Positions 35,928-45,555 of a DNA stretch of 57,258 nt are shown in pieces; position 1 is the stretch's first letter, and each line of letters begins with the position of its first letter. The DNA is from Comamonadaceae bacterium. GTDB taxonomy: Bacteria > Pseudomonadota > Gammaproteobacteria > Burkholderiales > Burkholderiaceae_C. The stretch covers positions 1 through 57,258 of the forward strand of contig CANFYZ010000011.1 in the NCBI GenBank assembly GCA_947451385.1. The letters run 5' to 3'. A program made the translations under genes and the position numbers. Under the pieces are notes generated by a model. That model ran no database searches. It was not told the DNA's origin and saw only the letters and a list, made by a program, of their open reading frames with translations.

Positions 35928-36121
35928 ACAAGAACGCGGTAACCTTCTTCGGCCATCGCCTCGCGCAAGCGTTCGCGGGATTGGTCTGACTCGACGCTCA
36001 CCGTGTTTTGACTTCGATCAATAATGACTTGGGCTTGCGGGTCTACAGTGAGCACGGCTTGGGTCACGGCCTTTTCGCAATGGCCGCAGCTCATGCCTTC
36101 GACAATGAAGTTTTGCTTCAT
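35924..36121 (-). CDS. copZ: Heavy-metal-associated (CopZ-like) copper chaperone
   Basis: A 65-residue single HMA domain with the metal-binding motif [11 protein letters not shown] near the N-terminus. CopZ-type proteins carry Cu(I) to CopA. The gene diverges from copA, with 55 bases between start codons, and is coupled to pirin. The start [12 protein letters not shown] at 36121 matches the family; the open frame upstream overlaps copA and is not coding. Confidence 0.9.
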   Translation of the reverse strand: MKQNFIVEGMSCGHCEKAVTQAVLTVDPQAQVIIDRSQNTVSVESDQSRERLREAMAEEGYRVLV

Positions 36122-36176
36122 GGTGAGTCCCTTTTTTAAACAGACGCCGAGCATATCCGTTTCAGCACCGCATGGC

Positions 36177-38402
36177 ATGACCTCTTCTCCTTCTGAAACC
36201 TGTACCGTGGACCTTTCTGTGGGCGGGATGACCTGTGCGTCTTGTGTTGGCCGGGTCGAAAAAGCATTGAAGAAAGTGCCGGGGGTGTTGAGTGCTTCGG
36301 TCAATTTGGCCACGGAATCGGCGCGCATCCAGGTGCAGGGCAAGGCCTCTGTGGAAGCGCTGCTGCGCCGTGCTGTGCGTGACGCGGGGTACGAGCCGCG
36401 CACACCCGCCCAGGCCGATGCGGACATGAATCGCGCCACGTGGGCGGGTTTTTCGCCGGTGGCTTGGGGCCTGGCCTTGTCATTGCCCTTGGTGTTGCCG
36501 ATGCTGGGCGACTTGTTCGGTGTGCACCTCATGTGGCCGGCCTGGTTGCAATTTGCCTTGGCCACGCCAGTGCAGTTTGTTTTGGGTGCACGCTTTTACA
36601 AAGCCGGTTGGCAGGCCCTGAAGGCCATGAGCGGCAACATGGATTTGCTGGTGGCCTTGGGCACGACGGCCGGTTGGTTGTTGTCGGTGTGGTTGTGGTG
36701 GCAGGCGGCGCCAGGCAGCATGCCGCATTTGTATTTTGAAGGTTCAGCCACGGTGGTGACCCTGGTGTTGCTCGGCAAGTGGCTGGAGGCGCGCGCCAAG
36801 CAACAAACCACCTCGGCCATCCGCGCCTTGCATGCGCTGCGACCCGAGCGGGCGCATTGGCTGGGGCCCGAGGGTCTGGTGGATGTGCCTTTGATCGAGG
36901 TTTTGGTGGGCGACCGTTTGGTGGTCTTGCCCGGCGAGCGCGTGCCGGTCGACGGCGTGGTGCTGGAAGGTGAGACGCAGGTGGACGAGTCCATGCTGAC
37001 CGGCGAATCCCAAGCGGTGCCCAAAACCATCGGTCACAGGCTGACCGGTGCGTCCATCAATGGCGAGGGCCGCGTCACCCTGCAGGTCACTGCCGTGGGT
37101 CAAGAAACGGTGCTGGCGCACATCATCCGTTTGGTGGAAGACGCGCAGGCCGCCAAAGCGCCCATTCAGCGTTTGGTGGACCAGGTCTCTGCCGTTTTTG
37201 TGCCGGTGGTGATCGGTGTGGCGGTGTTCACTTTCGCGGCTTGGCTGTGGCAAGGCGCCTTGTTTGAAACGGCGGTGATCCATGCGGTGGCGGTGTTGGT
37301 GATTGCCTGCCCATGCGCCTTGGGTTTGGCCACGCCCGCCGCCATCATGGCGGGCACGGGCGTGGCAGCCCAGCACGGCATTTTGATCAAAGATGCCCAA
37401 GCCCTCGAGTTGGCGCACCGGGTGGACACGGTGGCCTTTGACAAAACCGGCACCCTGACGCTGGGCCACCCGCGCGTGACCGGGCTGTGGCTAGCCCAGC
37501 CCAACCAGCGAGCCCCATGGCTGGGCGTGGCCGCCAGTTTGCAAAGTGGCAGCACGCATCCCTTGGCCCGCGCCGTGTGCGCCATGGCGCAGAGTGAGTC
37601 CTTGAGCTTGCCCGTCTGCTCACAGCTGCGTAGCGTCACGGGCCGCGGCCTGGAGGGCCTGGTGCAGGGACACGCAATGTTGATGGGCAGTTTGCCTTGG
37701 CTGCAGGCCGAGGGTTTGGACTTGACTTCTTGGCAGGCGCAGGCGCAGGCACAAGTGGACGGCTTTCATGCCCAGGGTGCCACGGTTTCGGCCTTGGCCG
37801 AACGTGGCGACGATGGCTTGTTGTTGCATGCCATTTTTGCCTTTGGTGATGAGCCCAAGCCCGGCGCCGCCGAGGCGCTGGCGGCGCTGCGCCAACGCGG
37901 CATGCGCCTGCTGATGATTTCGGGCGACAACCTGGCGGCCGCCAACGCCATGGCCCGGCGTTTGGGCTTGCGACCCGAAGCGGGCGAAGTGCGGGCCGAG
38001 GTCTTGCCTGCAGACAAATCGGCGTTGATTCAACAACTCAAAGAAGGCGGCCATATTGTGGCCATGGTGGGCGACGGCGTGAACGATGCGCCGGCCTTGG
38101 CGGCAGCGCATGTGGGCATGGCCATGGGCAATGGCACCGATGTGGCGATGCACGCGGCAGGCATCACCCTGATGCGCGGGGATGTGGCCTTGGTGGCCGA
38201 TGCGCTCGCTATTTCTGCGCGCACCGTGGCCAAGATTCGGCAAAACTTGTTTTGGGCGTTTGCCTACAACGTGGCCGGCATGCCGCTGGCGGCGCTGGGA
38301 TTTTTGAATCCGGTGCTGGCGGGCGGGGCCATGGCCCTGAGTTCGGTCAGCGTCATGGCCAATGCCTTGTTGCTCAAACGCTGGAAGACGCGGCGCGCTT
38401 GA
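36177..38402 (+). CDS. copA: Copper-exporting P-type ATPase CopA
   Basis: P1B-type ATPase of 741 residues. Order: HMA domain with GMTCASC (Cys20, Cys23), transmembrane helices, the actuator motif TGES, the TM metal-site CPC (residues 378-380), phosphorylated Asp422 in DKTGTLTLG, and [20 protein letters not shown]. It exports Cu(I) from the cytoplasm. ATG 36177 is chosen because the N-terminal HMA begins just after it. The 55-base divergent promoter with copZ shows no clear CueR-type palindrome, so control is unresolved. Confidence 0.95.
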   Translation: MTSSPSETCTVDLSVGGMTCASCVGRVEKALKKVPGVLSASVNLATESARIQVQGKASVEALLRRAVRDAGYEPRTPAQADADMNRATWAGFSPVAWGLALSLPLVLPMLGDLFGVHLMWPAWLQFALATPVQFVLGARFYKAGWQALKAMSGNMDLLVALGTTAGWLLSVWLWWQAAPGSMPHLYFEGSATVVTLVLLGKWLEARAKQQTTSAIRALHALRPERAHWLGPEGLVDVPLIEVLVGDRLVVLPGERVPVDGVVLEGETQVDESMLTGESQAVPKTIGHRLTGASINGEGRVTLQVTAVGQETVLAHIIRLVEDAQAAKAPIQRLVDQVSAVFVPVVIGVAVFTFAAWLWQGALFETAVIHAVAVLVIACPCALGLATPAAIMAGTGVAAQHGILIKDAQALELAHRVDTVAFDKTGTLTLGHPRVTGLWLAQPNQRAPWLGVAASLQSGSTHPLARAVCAMAQSESLSLPVCSQLRSVTGRGLEGLVQGHAMLMGSLPWLQAEGLDLTSWQAQAQAQVDGFHAQGATVSALAERGDDGLLLHAIFAFGDEPKPGAAEALAALRQRGMRLLMISGDNLAAANAMARRLGLRPEAGEVRAEVLPADKSALIQQLKEGGHIVAMVGDGVNDAPALAAAHVGMAMGNGTDVAMHAAGITLMRGDVALVADALAISARTVAKIRQNLFWAFAYNVAGMPLAALGFLNPVLAGGAMALSSVSVMANALLLKRWKTRRA

Positions 38403-38430
38403 CGCACCTTGCCGCCCGCCGAAAATACCG

Positions 38431-38450
38431 GCGCCCATGGGTTGGGGCGC
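38431..38450. terminator. Weak hairpin between convergent copA and nemA
   Basis: Six-base stem GCGCCC/GGGCGC with an eight-base loop in the 54-base gap between the two stop codons. No T run on either side, so its role as a terminator is doubtful. Confidence 0.3.
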
Positions 38451-38456
38451 ACAGGC

Positions 38457-39578
38457 TCAAGCGTTCAGCGTGGGGTAGTCGGTGTAGCCCGCATCGCCGC
38501 CGCCGTAAAAGGTTTTGCGGTCCGGCGTGTTGAGTGCACTGTTCGCGCGCAGGCGCGCGGTCAGATCGGGGTTGGCAATGAAGGGTTTGCCAAACGCCAC
38601 CAAGTCCGCGCCCGTGGCCAATGATTGTTCGGCCAGCGCGCGGTCGTAGCCGTTGTTCACCATCCAGGCCGCGTGGCCGCCTGCTTGGGTGTAAGTGCGG
38701 TGCAGCGCGGCGTAGTCGAAAGCGGTGTCACCTTGCTGGTGGTCACGCGGCCCGCCGGTGGACCCTTCGATCACGTGCACATAGGCCAAATTCAACGGTG
38801 CCAACAAACGCACCACCTGTTCAAACAAGGCTTGGGGTTGTTCGTCTTGCGCATCGTTCGCCGGTGTCACCGGGGAGATGCGGATGCCGGTGCGATCGCC
38901 GCCAATTTCGGTACACACCGCCTGTATCACTTCGGCCAAAAAACGCGTCCGATTTTCGATGCTGCCGCCATACGCGTCGCTGCGGTGGTTCGAGCCGGCG
39001 CGCAAGAACTGGTCGATCAGATAGCCGTTGGCGGCATGCACTTCGATGCCGTCAAAACCTGCAGCGATGGCGTTTTTAGCGGCCACGCGGTAGTCTTGCA
39101 CGATGCCCGGCAACTCATCCAGGTCCAAGGCCCTGGGGGTGGAGGTGTCTACAAAGGTCGCTTGGCCATCGACCAGCAACACGGTTTTGCTTTTTGCGGC
39201 GATGGCCGATGGGCCCACCGGGGCTTGGCCACCGGTTTGCAAACTGGTGTGCGAGATGCGCCCCACATGCCACAGTTGCATGACGATCTTGCCGCCCTGG
39301 GCATGCACCGCCGCGGTGACCTGTTTCCAGGCCTCGACGTGCGCCGCGCTCCAGATGCCGGGCACATCGGCATAGCCCAGCGCTTGCGGGCTGATGGCGG
39401 TGGCTTCGCTGACGATCAGGCCCGCACCCTGTTGCGGGTGCGCGCGTTGGCCGTAATACACCGCCATGCGTGCATTGGCCAGCCCGCCGGGCGCACGGTT
39501 GCGGGTCAGGGGGGCCATGACGACGCGGTTGGCCAGCGCCATGGCACCGACTTGGCAAGGTTCAAACAGGTTTTTCAT
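38457..39578 (-). CDS. nemA: Alkene reductase, Old Yellow Enzyme family (NemA-like)
   Basis: FMN-dependent ene-reductase of 373 residues. Signatures: MAPLTRNRAPGG, the substrate-site HAANGYLIDQFLR, the SDAYGGSIENR motif and GGDAGYTDYP at the C-terminus. It reduces activated C=C bonds of enals, quinones, maleimides and some nitro compounds with NAD(P)H. It lies 9 bases after the class II aldolase, probably in one operon; the joint substrate is unclear. Confidence 0.93.
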   Translation of the reverse strand: MKNLFEPCQVGAMALANRVVMAPLTRNRAPGGLANARMAVYYGQRAHPQQGAGLIVSEATAISPQALGYADVPGIWSAAHVEAWKQVTAAVHAQGGKIVMQLWHVGRISHTSLQTGGQAPVGPSAIAAKSKTVLLVDGQATFVDTSTPRALDLDELPGIVQDYRVAAKNAIAAGFDGIEVHAANGYLIDQFLRAGSNHRSDAYGGSIENRTRFLAEVIQAVCTEIGGDRTGIRISPVTPANDAQDEQPQALFEQVVRLLAPLNLAYVHVIEGSTGGPRDHQQGDTAFDYAALHRTYTQAGGHAAWMVNNGYDRALAEQSLATGADLVAFGKPFIANPDLTARLRANSALNTPDRKTFYGGGDAGYTDYPTLNA

Positions 39579-39587
39579 GCGTGGCTT

Positions 39588-40373
39588 TCAGGTGGCGTAA
39601 TCGCTGTTTTCTCGTTGCAGTTTGCGCAGCAGCGAGGGCCAGACAAACTGACCGCCGAGCCCGCCGGTTTGCACCCGCATCGAGGTGGCCACGCCGTCCA
39701 GAATCTGCGGATCTACCGCCGTCAAGCTGCTGGCGCCTTGCTGGCCGGCCAGCGCATCGACCTGGATGCGGCAGGTGTTTTCGAAGGTGTACATCGACAA
39801 GAAAGCGTCAGCAATGGTTTTGCCGACGGTGAGCAGGCCGTGGTTGCGAAGCATCAGGTAGTTGGCGTGGCCCAGGTCGGCCTGCAAACGGACCTTTTCT
39901 TCATCGCGGATCGCCACGCCTTCGTAGGTGTGGTACGCCAGCGAGGCCAAGACGAAGGTGCTTTGCTGGCTGATGGGCAAGATGCCTTGCGCCTGCGCGC
40001 TGACGGCCACGCCCGCGCGGGTGTGGGTGTGTAACACGCATCCGGCGTCTTCGCGCACCTCGTGCACCGCGCTGTGAATCACAAAGCCGGCCGGGTTGAC
40101 CGGGAAGGGGTTGTCGTCCAGCTTGTTGCACTGCATGTCCACCTTCACCAGGCTGGAGGCGGTGATCTCGTCGAACATCAGGCCATAGGGGTTGATCAAA
40201 AACTGGTGGCTGTCGCCCGCTACGCTGTGTGGCAGCTTGGCGCTGATGTGGGTGAAGACCAAATCGCTCCAGCCATACAAGGCCACCAAGCGGTAGCAAG
40301 CGGCCAGGTCGCAGCGCAGCTGCCACTCGTCGGCATGGACTTTGGATTTCACGCTGGGGATGTTCAAACTCAT
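39588..40373 (-). CDS. Class II aldolase/adducin family protein
   Basis: A 261-residue Zn-dependent protein of the FucA/AraD/adducin family. The zinc ligands are suggested by LHTHTRAGVAV (HxH) and the downstream LRNHGLLTVG. An ISAKLP stretch follows the N-terminal helices. The bacterial adducin-like group is poorly characterised and includes decarboxylases and epimerases, so no reaction is assigned. GGAG precedes ATG 40373. It is followed closely by the ene-reductase gene. Confidence 0.9.
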   Translation of the reverse strand: MSLNIPSVKSKVHADEWQLRCDLAACYRLVALYGWSDLVFTHISAKLPHSVAGDSHQFLINPYGLMFDEITASSLVKVDMQCNKLDDNPFPVNPAGFVIHSAVHEVREDAGCVLHTHTRAGVAVSAQAQGILPISQQSTFVLASLAYHTYEGVAIRDEEKVRLQADLGHANYLMLRNHGLLTVGKTIADAFLSMYTFENTCRIQVDALAGQQGASSLTAVDPQILDGVATSMRVQTGGLGGQFVWPSLLRKLQRENSDYAT

Positions 40374-40404
40374 GGCAAGGTCTCCTGGGGATCGGGCGCC
40401 TAGC

Positions 40405-40677
40405 TTAATCTGGCGCAGTCAGCTTCTCCAGTCGCGCAAGGTACAGCCTGGCGTGTTGCCCGCCGTCCTCTTCCAGTCCGCACATTTCCGGCTGCGGTTG
40501 CAGCTGTGCGCACACGGCTGGGCGCTCGGGCTGGCCAAAAATCCGGCAGCGCATTTGCGCGTCCAACTGCACGCAGCGCACCCCGGCCGGCTTGCCTTGG
40601 GGCATGCCCGGAATCGGGGAGCTGATAGACGGTGCCGTGCAACAGGCACCGCACGCACTGCGGCAAGAAAAAGTCAT
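40405..40677 (-). CDS. YkgJ family cysteine cluster protein
   Basis: A 90-residue protein with the N-terminal metal-binding cluster CRSACGACC and further Cys at RCVQLD, RCRIF, VCAQL and MCGLE. The YkgJ family is a predicted Fe/Zn-chelating group of unknown function. It precedes the class II aldolase by 31 bases on the same strand. Confidence 0.85.
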   Translation of the reverse strand: MTFSCRSACGACCTAPSISSPIPGMPQGKPAGVRCVQLDAQMRCRIFGQPERPAVCAQLQPQPEMCGLEEDGGQHARLYLARLEKLTAPD

Positions 40678-40886
40678 GGGGCGATGCTAACCGTTGCCCT
40701 GCGTGGACTGGGCCTGATGCTGATCTCTCGCCTGGGGTTGTTTAAGGGTTGCAGGTGAAGGGTGGGTTATGCAAAAAATGAATAACTCGGCATGGGGTGG
40801 GCTCCTTGTAAAATCATGCCCTTTGAAGCCGCGCTGGGGCAGTGCGGTGATCGGGCGCAGCGCGCTTTGACTCTTTGGATCCTTCC
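40678..40886. promoter_or_regulatory. Divergent intergenic region upstream of mnmG
   Basis: A 209-base gap that must hold the promoter of the mnmG-parB run. A TAAAAT (40809-40814) is a possible -10 element, but no matching -35 is seen. One weak DnaA-box-like TTATGCAAA occurs near 40768. No riboswitch or clear operator is recognised. Confidence 0.35.
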
Positions 40887-42911
40887 ATGCTTTACCCTCA
40901 AGAATTCGACGTGATCGTGGTCGGTGGCGGCCACGCGGGCACCGAGGCGGCGTTGGCCGCGGCGCGCATGGGCTGCAAAACCTTGCTCTTGTCGCACAAC
41001 ATCGAAACCCTGGGCCAGATGAGCTGCAACCCGTCGATTGGCGGCATTGGCAAAGGGCATTTGGTCAAAGAGGTCGACGCTTTGGGCGGCGCCATGGCGC
41101 TGGCCACCGACGAAAGCGGCATTCAGTTTCGCATTTTGAACAGCTCCAAAGGACCGGCCGTGCGCGCTACGCGGGCCCAGGCCGACCGGATTTTGTACAA
41201 GGCGGCGATCCGCCAGCGGCTGGAGAACCAGCCCAACCTGTGGCTGTTTCAACAAGCGGTCGACGACCTGATGGTCGAGGGCGACCGGGTGGTGGGCGCG
41301 GTCACGCAAGTGGGCATCCGTTTTCGCTCGCGCACCGTGGTGCTGACCGCTGGGACTTTCTTGGACGGCAAGATCCATGTGGGCCTGCAAAACTATGCGG
41401 CCGGGCGCGCGGGCGATCCGCCGGCGGTGAGTTTGTCGGCGCGATTGAAAGAGTTGCAACTGCCGCAAGGCCGACTCAAGACCGGGACGCCGCCCCGTCT
41501 CGATGGCCGCACCATTGATTTCAGCCAGTGCGCCGAACAGCCGGGCGATGGAGTGCCAGGCGGACTGAACCCTGAGGCGGGCGTGCCGGTGTTCAGTTTC
41601 ATGGGCAAGGCCAGCATGCACCCGCAGCACATGCCCTGTTGGATCACCCACACCAACGAGCGCACCCACGACATCATCCGCTCCGGTTTTGACCGCAGCC
41701 CGATGTTCACCGGCAAGATCGAAGGCGTGGGGCCGCGCTACTGCCCGAGCGTGGAAGACAAGATCAACCGCTTTGCCGACAAAGACAGCCACCAGATTTT
41801 TCTGGAGCCCGAGGGCCTGACGACGCACGAGTACTACCCCAACGGCATTTCCACCAGCTTGCCGTTCGACATTCAGTACCAGCTTGTGCGTTCGATGAAG
41901 GGGCTGGAAAACGCCCACATCTTGCGGCCCGGTTACGCCATTGAATACGACTACTTTGACCCCCGCTCCTTGAAGAGCAACTTTGAAACACGGCAAATCC
42001 AGGGTTTGTTTTTCGCTGGGCAAATCAACGGCACCACCGGTTACGAAGAGGCGGCGGCGCAAGGCTTGTTTGCCGGGTTGAACGCGGCACTGCAATGCCG
42101 GGGCGACGCGCCTTGGTTGCCGTCGCGCGATCAAGCTTATCTGGGTGTGTTGGTGGACGACTTGATCAGCAAAGGCGTGACCGAGCCGTACCGCATGTTC
42201 ACCAGTCGCGCCGAGTTTCGTTTGCAATTGCGCGAAGACAATGCCGACATGCGGCTGACCGAAGTCGGTCGCCAAATGGGCTTGGTGGACGACGCCCGTT
42301 GGGATGCCTTCAGCCGCAAGCGTGACGCTGTTTCACGTGAAACAGAGCGCTTGAAATCCACCTGGGTGAACCCGCGCAACTTGCCCGCCGCGGAGGCGGT
42401 GAGGGTGCTGGGCAAAGCCATCGAGCATGAATACAACCTGTTTGACTTGCTGCGTCGCCCAGGCGTGGGCCTGGCCGATTTGATGGGCCTGAACGAGGGG
42501 CGCTATGCCAGCCCCGATGTTTCACGTGAAACCTTGGGTGAGGACTTTGCGGCGATCACAGAGCAGGTGGAAATTGCCGCCAAGTATTCAGGCTACATCG
42601 GCCGACAGGTGGAAGAGGTCGAGCGCGCATCACATTACGAAAAGCTCAAATTGCCCTCAGACTTGGACTACATGCAGGTGGCCGCCTTGTCGATTGAGGC
42701 CCGCCAAAAACTGGCCAAACACCGCCCCGAGACCTTGGGCTTGGCCTCGCGCATTTCCGGCATCACGCCGGCCACCATTTCCTTGCTGTTGATTCATTTG
42801 AAGAAGGGTGGGGTCAAGGGCTTCAAGTTGACGGGTGCAGCGACAGGCGCCGAGACGGCCGTTCATCCTGAGGCGCCAGCCCTGGTCGCGCCAGAGGCCG
42901 CGCATGACTGA
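40887..42911 (+). CDS. mnmG: tRNA uridine-5-carboxymethylaminomethyl synthesis enzyme MnmG (GidA)
   Basis: FAD enzyme of 674 residues that with MnmE adds carboxymethylaminomethyl groups to wobble uridine of tRNAs. The FAD motif [12 protein letters not shown] is at the N-terminus, with [16 protein letters not shown] and the later [16 protein letters not shown] also typical. ATG 40887 is chosen; a TTG 12 bases upstream is unlikely. Two parS-like sites lie inside the gene, each read as Val-Ser-Arg-Glu-Thr (residues 482-486 and 545-549). The stop overlaps the rsmG start by 8 bases. Confidence 0.97.
   Translation: MLYPQEFDVIVVGGGHAGTEAALAAARMGCKTLLLSHNIETLGQMSCNPSIGGIGKGHLVKEVDALGGAMALATDESGIQFRILNSSKGPAVRATRAQADRILYKAAIRQRLENQPNLWLFQQAVDDLMVEGDRVVGAVTQVGIRFRSRTVVLTAGTFLDGKIHVGLQNYAAGRAGDPPAVSLSARLKELQLPQGRLKTGTPPRLDGRTIDFSQCAEQPGDGVPGGLNPEAGVPVFSFMGKASMHPQHMPCWITHTNERTHDIIRSGFDRSPMFTGKIEGVGPRYCPSVEDKINRFADKDSHQIFLEPEGLTTHEYYPNGISTSLPFDIQYQLVRSMKGLENAHILRPGYAIEYDYFDPRSLKSNFETRQIQGLFFAGQINGTTGYEEAAAQGLFAGLNAALQCRGDAPWLPSRDQAYLGVLVDDLISKGVTEPYRMFTSRAEFRLQLREDNADMRLTEVGRQMGLVDDARWDAFSRKRDAVSRETERLKSTWVNPRNLPAAEAVRVLGKAIEHEYNLFDLLRRPGVGLADLMGLNEGRYASPDVSRETLGEDFAAITEQVEIAAKYSGYIGRQVEEVERASHYEKLKLPSDLDYMQVAALSIEARQKLAKHRPETLGLASRISGITPATISLLLIHLKKGGVKGFKLTGAATGAETAVHPEAPALVAPEAAHD
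42329..42344. promoter_or_regulatory. parS centromere site 1 (perfect)
   Basis: TGTTTCACGTGAAACA, a perfect 16-base palindromic ParB site, inside mnmG. ParB nucleates here and spreads, letting ParA segregate the chromosome origin. parA and parB are 2-3 kb downstream. Confidence 0.93.
42518..42533. promoter_or_regulatory. parS centromere site 2 (15 of 16)
   Basis: TGTTTCACGTGAAACC, one base from the parS consensus, also inside mnmG and in the same reading frame as site 1, 189 bases away. Confidence 0.88.
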
Positions 42912-43554
42912 GGCCCTGGCCGACGGCCTGCGTGAGGGCGCGCGGTCGCTGGGCTTGTCCTTGTCGGACGCCGCGCAGCGCCAGCTGCTGGCGTACATGG
43001 CGCTGATCCAGAAATGGACCCGCGTGTACAACCTCACGGCGGTGCGCGATCCGCAAGAAATGCTGACGCACCATCTGCTCGACAGCCTGTCGGCCATACC
43101 CCCGTTATTGCGGCATACCGCTGGGCAGCCGATTCGGCTCTTGGATGTCGGCTCGGGTGGCGGCTTGCCCGGCGTGGTCTTGGCCATTTGCCAGCCCGAG
43201 ATCCAGGTCACCTGTGTCGACACGGTGGGCAAAAAGGCGGCGTTCATTCAGCAAGTCGCAGCCACTTTGCGGCTGCCCAATTTGCGTGGCCTGCACGCCC
43301 GGGTGGAGACGGTGCAAGAGCGCTATGACGTGGTGTGCTCGCGTGCTTTTGCCTCGCTCCAAGACTTCACCCAATGGTCTGCTGCGGCCTTGGCCGAGGG
43401 CGGTGTTTGGATGGCCATGAAGGGCAAAATGCCCTCGGATGAGGTGGCGCAATTGTCCTCCGGTATCGACGTGTTTCACGTGGAACCATTGAGCGTGCCT
43501 GGCTTGGACGCGGAGCGATTTTTACTCTGGATGCGGCTGCGCTCGCACGGCTGA
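42904..43554 (+). CDS. rsmG: 16S rRNA m7G527 methyltransferase RsmG (GidB)
   Basis: SAM-dependent methyltransferase of 216 residues that modifies G527 of 16S rRNA; loss gives low-level streptomycin resistance in many bacteria. The SAM motif is [17 protein letters not shown]. Other family marks are [13 protein letters not shown] and HHLLDSL. ATG 42904 overlaps the mnmG stop. A third parS-like site lies near the 3' end (43472-43487). Confidence 0.96.
   Translation: MTEALADGLREGARSLGLSLSDAAQRQLLAYMALIQKWTRVYNLTAVRDPQEMLTHHLLDSLSAIPPLLRHTAGQPIRLLDVGSGGGLPGVVLAICQPEIQVTCVDTVGKKAAFIQQVAATLRLPNLRGLHARVETVQERYDVVCSRAFASLQDFTQWSAAALAEGGVWMAMKGKMPSDEVAQLSSGIDVFHVEPLSVPGLDAERFLLWMRLRSHG
43472..43487. 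promoter_or_regulatory. parS-like site 3 (14 of 16)
   Basis: TGTTTCACGTGGAACC inside rsmG. It differs from the consensus at two positions; the GTGGAAC half-site resembles the form found in other bacterial parS sites. Confidence 0.7.
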
Positions 43555-43617
43555 AACACGTGCTCAATTGCTGAGCGCATCACTTACACTTGAAGCCTTC
43601 CCCCGGAAAGAATCTCC

Positions 43618-44235
43618 ATGTTTTTTGGTATTTCGGATTACGGTTCTTTTGTCGCCGCGATCGTGCTGTTTTTGGCCATTCCTGGGCCGGGCAATTTGGC
43701 GCTCATCACCTCGACGGGCAAAGGCGGCATCGGCGGTGGCTTGGGGGCGACATTCGGGGTCATTGCCGGGGACCAGGTCTTGATGTGGCTGGCGGTGGCT
43801 GGCGTGGCCACGGTGCTGGCCACTTATCCGGCGGCGTTTTCTGCTGTGCAGTGGGTGGGCGCCGCTTATTTGGCCTGGTTGGGTTGGAAAATGTGGTCCG
43901 CCCAGCCTGGCGATGCCCCGGTTTTGAACATTCAACCCCGTCATTATTTTCAACAAGCTTTGGCCATTACACTGCTCAACCCCAAGGCCATCGTGTTTTA
44001 CATGGCGTTTTTTCCGTTGTTCGTGGACCCTCAGCACCACCAGGGCCTGATCAGTTTTGCCGTCATGGCGGCCACCATTGCGGGGCTGACTTTTTTGTAC
44101 GGTTTGGGCATGACTTTGCTGACCCATTATTTGGCCGAGCGCATGCGCGCCAACCCCCGCGTGGTGCGTTGGCTGGAAAAGTTGGCGGGCGTGTTTCTCA
44201 TTGGCTTTGGCCTCAAGCTCGCTACCTCTAAATAA
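43618..44235 (+). CDS. LysE/RhtB family exporter
   Basis: A 205-residue inner-membrane protein with about six helices, of the LysE/RhtB amino acid exporter family. The N-terminal PGPGNLALITSTGKGG is the family signature (PGP...G); NPKAIVFYMAFFP is the other typical motif. Substrate unknown. GGAAAG lies upstream of ATG 43618. It sits between rsmG and parA with short gaps. Confidence 0.92.
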   Translation: MFFGISDYGSFVAAIVLFLAIPGPGNLALITSTGKGGIGGGLGATFGVIAGDQVLMWLAVAGVATVLATYPAAFSAVQWVGAAYLAWLGWKMWSAQPGDAPVLNIQPRHYFQQALAITLLNPKAIVFYMAFFPLFVDPQHHQGLISFAVMAATIAGLTFLYGLGMTLLTHYLAERMRANPRVVRWLEKLAGVFLIGFGLKLATSK

Positions 44236-44250
44236 ACCGGACGCATTTCC

Positions 44251-45021
44251 ATGGCCAAAATATTCTGTGTGGCAAACCAAAAAGGGGGTGTGGGCAAAAC
44301 CACCACCACGGTCAATCTGGCCGCCGGTTTGGCCAAGGTCGGGCAGCGGGTGCTGCTGGTGGACCTGGACCCGCAAGGCAACGCCACCATGGGCTCGGGT
44401 ATCGACAAGCGGCAACTGGCGTTGTCGGTGTACGACGTTTTGCTCGAGTCGGCCAGCGTCATGGAAGCGGCGGTGTTCTCCGACAAATGCGGTTACCACG
44501 TGTTGGGTGCCAACCGCGAGTTGGCGGGTGCCGAGGTCGAGTTGGTCGAGCTGGAGCGGCGCGACCAGCGCCTCAAGCAGGCCCTGGCCCAGGTGCAAAA
44601 CGAGTTTGATTTTGTGCTCATCGACTGCCCGCCGTCTTTGTCCATGCTGACCCTGAATGGCCTGTGTTCGGCGCACGGTGTGATCGTGCCCATGCAGTGC
44701 GAATATTTTGCGCTGGAGGGTCTGACCGACTTGGTCAACACCATCAAACAAGTGCACGCGAATTTGAACCGCGACCTGAAGATCATTGGCTTGTTGCGCG
44801 TCATGTTCGATCCGCGCATCACCTTGCAGCAGCAGGTGAGCGACCAACTCAAAGCCCATTTTGGTGACAAAGTCTTCAACACGGTGATTCCGCGCAATGT
44901 GCGCTTGGCCGAGGCGCCCAGTTATGGCCTGCCGGGTGTGATTTTTGATCCCCCGGCCAAAGGCAGCCAGGCCTTTGTTGCGTTTGCCCATGAATTGGTC
45001 GAACGAATTCCCACAATGTGA
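44251..45021 (+). CDS. parA: Chromosome partitioning ATPase ParA (Soj)
   Basis: ParA of 256 residues with the deviant Walker A QKGGVGKTTTTVNLA, DLDPQGNAT and DCPPSLSMLTLN. It lacks an N-terminal DNA-binding extension, so it is the chromosomal Soj-like type. It pulls ParB-parS complexes along the nucleoid. The RBBP9-like gene starts 2 bases after its stop, and parB follows that gene. Confidence 0.97.
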   Translation: MAKIFCVANQKGGVGKTTTTVNLAAGLAKVGQRVLLVDLDPQGNATMGSGIDKRQLALSVYDVLLESASVMEAAVFSDKCGYHVLGANRELAGAEVELVELERRDQRLKQALAQVQNEFDFVLIDCPPSLSMLTLNGLCSAHGVIVPMQCEYFALEGLTDLVNTIKQVHANLNRDLKIIGLLRVMFDPRITLQQQVSDQLKAHFGDKVFNTVIPRNVRLAEAPSYGLPGVIFDPPAKGSQAFVAFAHELVERIPTM

Positions 45022-45022
45022 A

Positions 45023-45553
45023 ATGACAAGCCCGCGCGTATTGGTCTTGCCCGATTGGCAGGGCGGTGTCCCCTCTCATTGGCCCAGGCGCTGGGTCGAT
45101 GTCCATGGCTACACCCTGGTACAGCAGCACGATTGGCAACGCCCTTTGCGTGGGGATTGGTTGATCCAACTGGAAGAAGCGGTGCTGGACGCCCCTGGCC
45201 AGGTGGTGCTGGTGGCCCAGGGGCTGGGCTGCGCCTTGGTGGCAGCCTGGTCGGCGTTCAGCCGCCACAGCGCCAAAGTCCGCGCGGCCTTGCTGGTATC
45301 GCCCCTGGATGTGCACTTGCCCGCGCTGCGCGAAATCTTGCCCAGCTGGTCGCCTGCAGTGCCACAGCATCTGCCCTTCCAGGCGATGGTGGTGGCCCAC
45401 GCGGCCCAGCTTGAAACCAACGCTGTGGCACCGACCCTGGCCGCAGCGTGGGGCGCGCAATGCGTGCCTGCACCCACAGACGAACCCCTCACGTCCACCC
45501 CGTGCGACTGGCCCTGGGGCCATGCGCTTTTGACAGAACTGATGAAAGATTGA
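45023..45553 (+). CDS. RBBP9/YdeN-like alpha/beta-fold protein, apparently without catalytic triad
   Basis: A 176-residue protein related to the RBBP9/YdeN alpha/beta hydrolases (VLVLPDWQGGVPSHW at the N-terminus, the QVVLVAQGLGC elbow, AWGAQCV near the end). The nucleophile elbow, normally GHSLGC, reads AQGLGC, with Gly67 where Ser is expected. The region that should hold the SxxDP Asp reads VVAHAAQLETN, and the GHIN His segment is also absent, so hydrolase activity looks lost. It lies 2 bases after parA and 2 bases before parB, so it is co-translated with the segregation proteins. Function unknown; the residue comparison is from memory of the family. Confidence 0.75.
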   Translation: MTSPRVLVLPDWQGGVPSHWPRRWVDVHGYTLVQQHDWQRPLRGDWLIQLEEAVLDAPGQVVLVAQGLGCALVAAWSAFSRHSAKVRAALLVSPLDVHLPALREILPSWSPAVPQHLPFQAMVVAHAAQLETNAVAPTLAAAWGAQCVPAPTDEPLTSTPCDWPWGHALLTELMKD

Positions 45554-45555
45554 CC

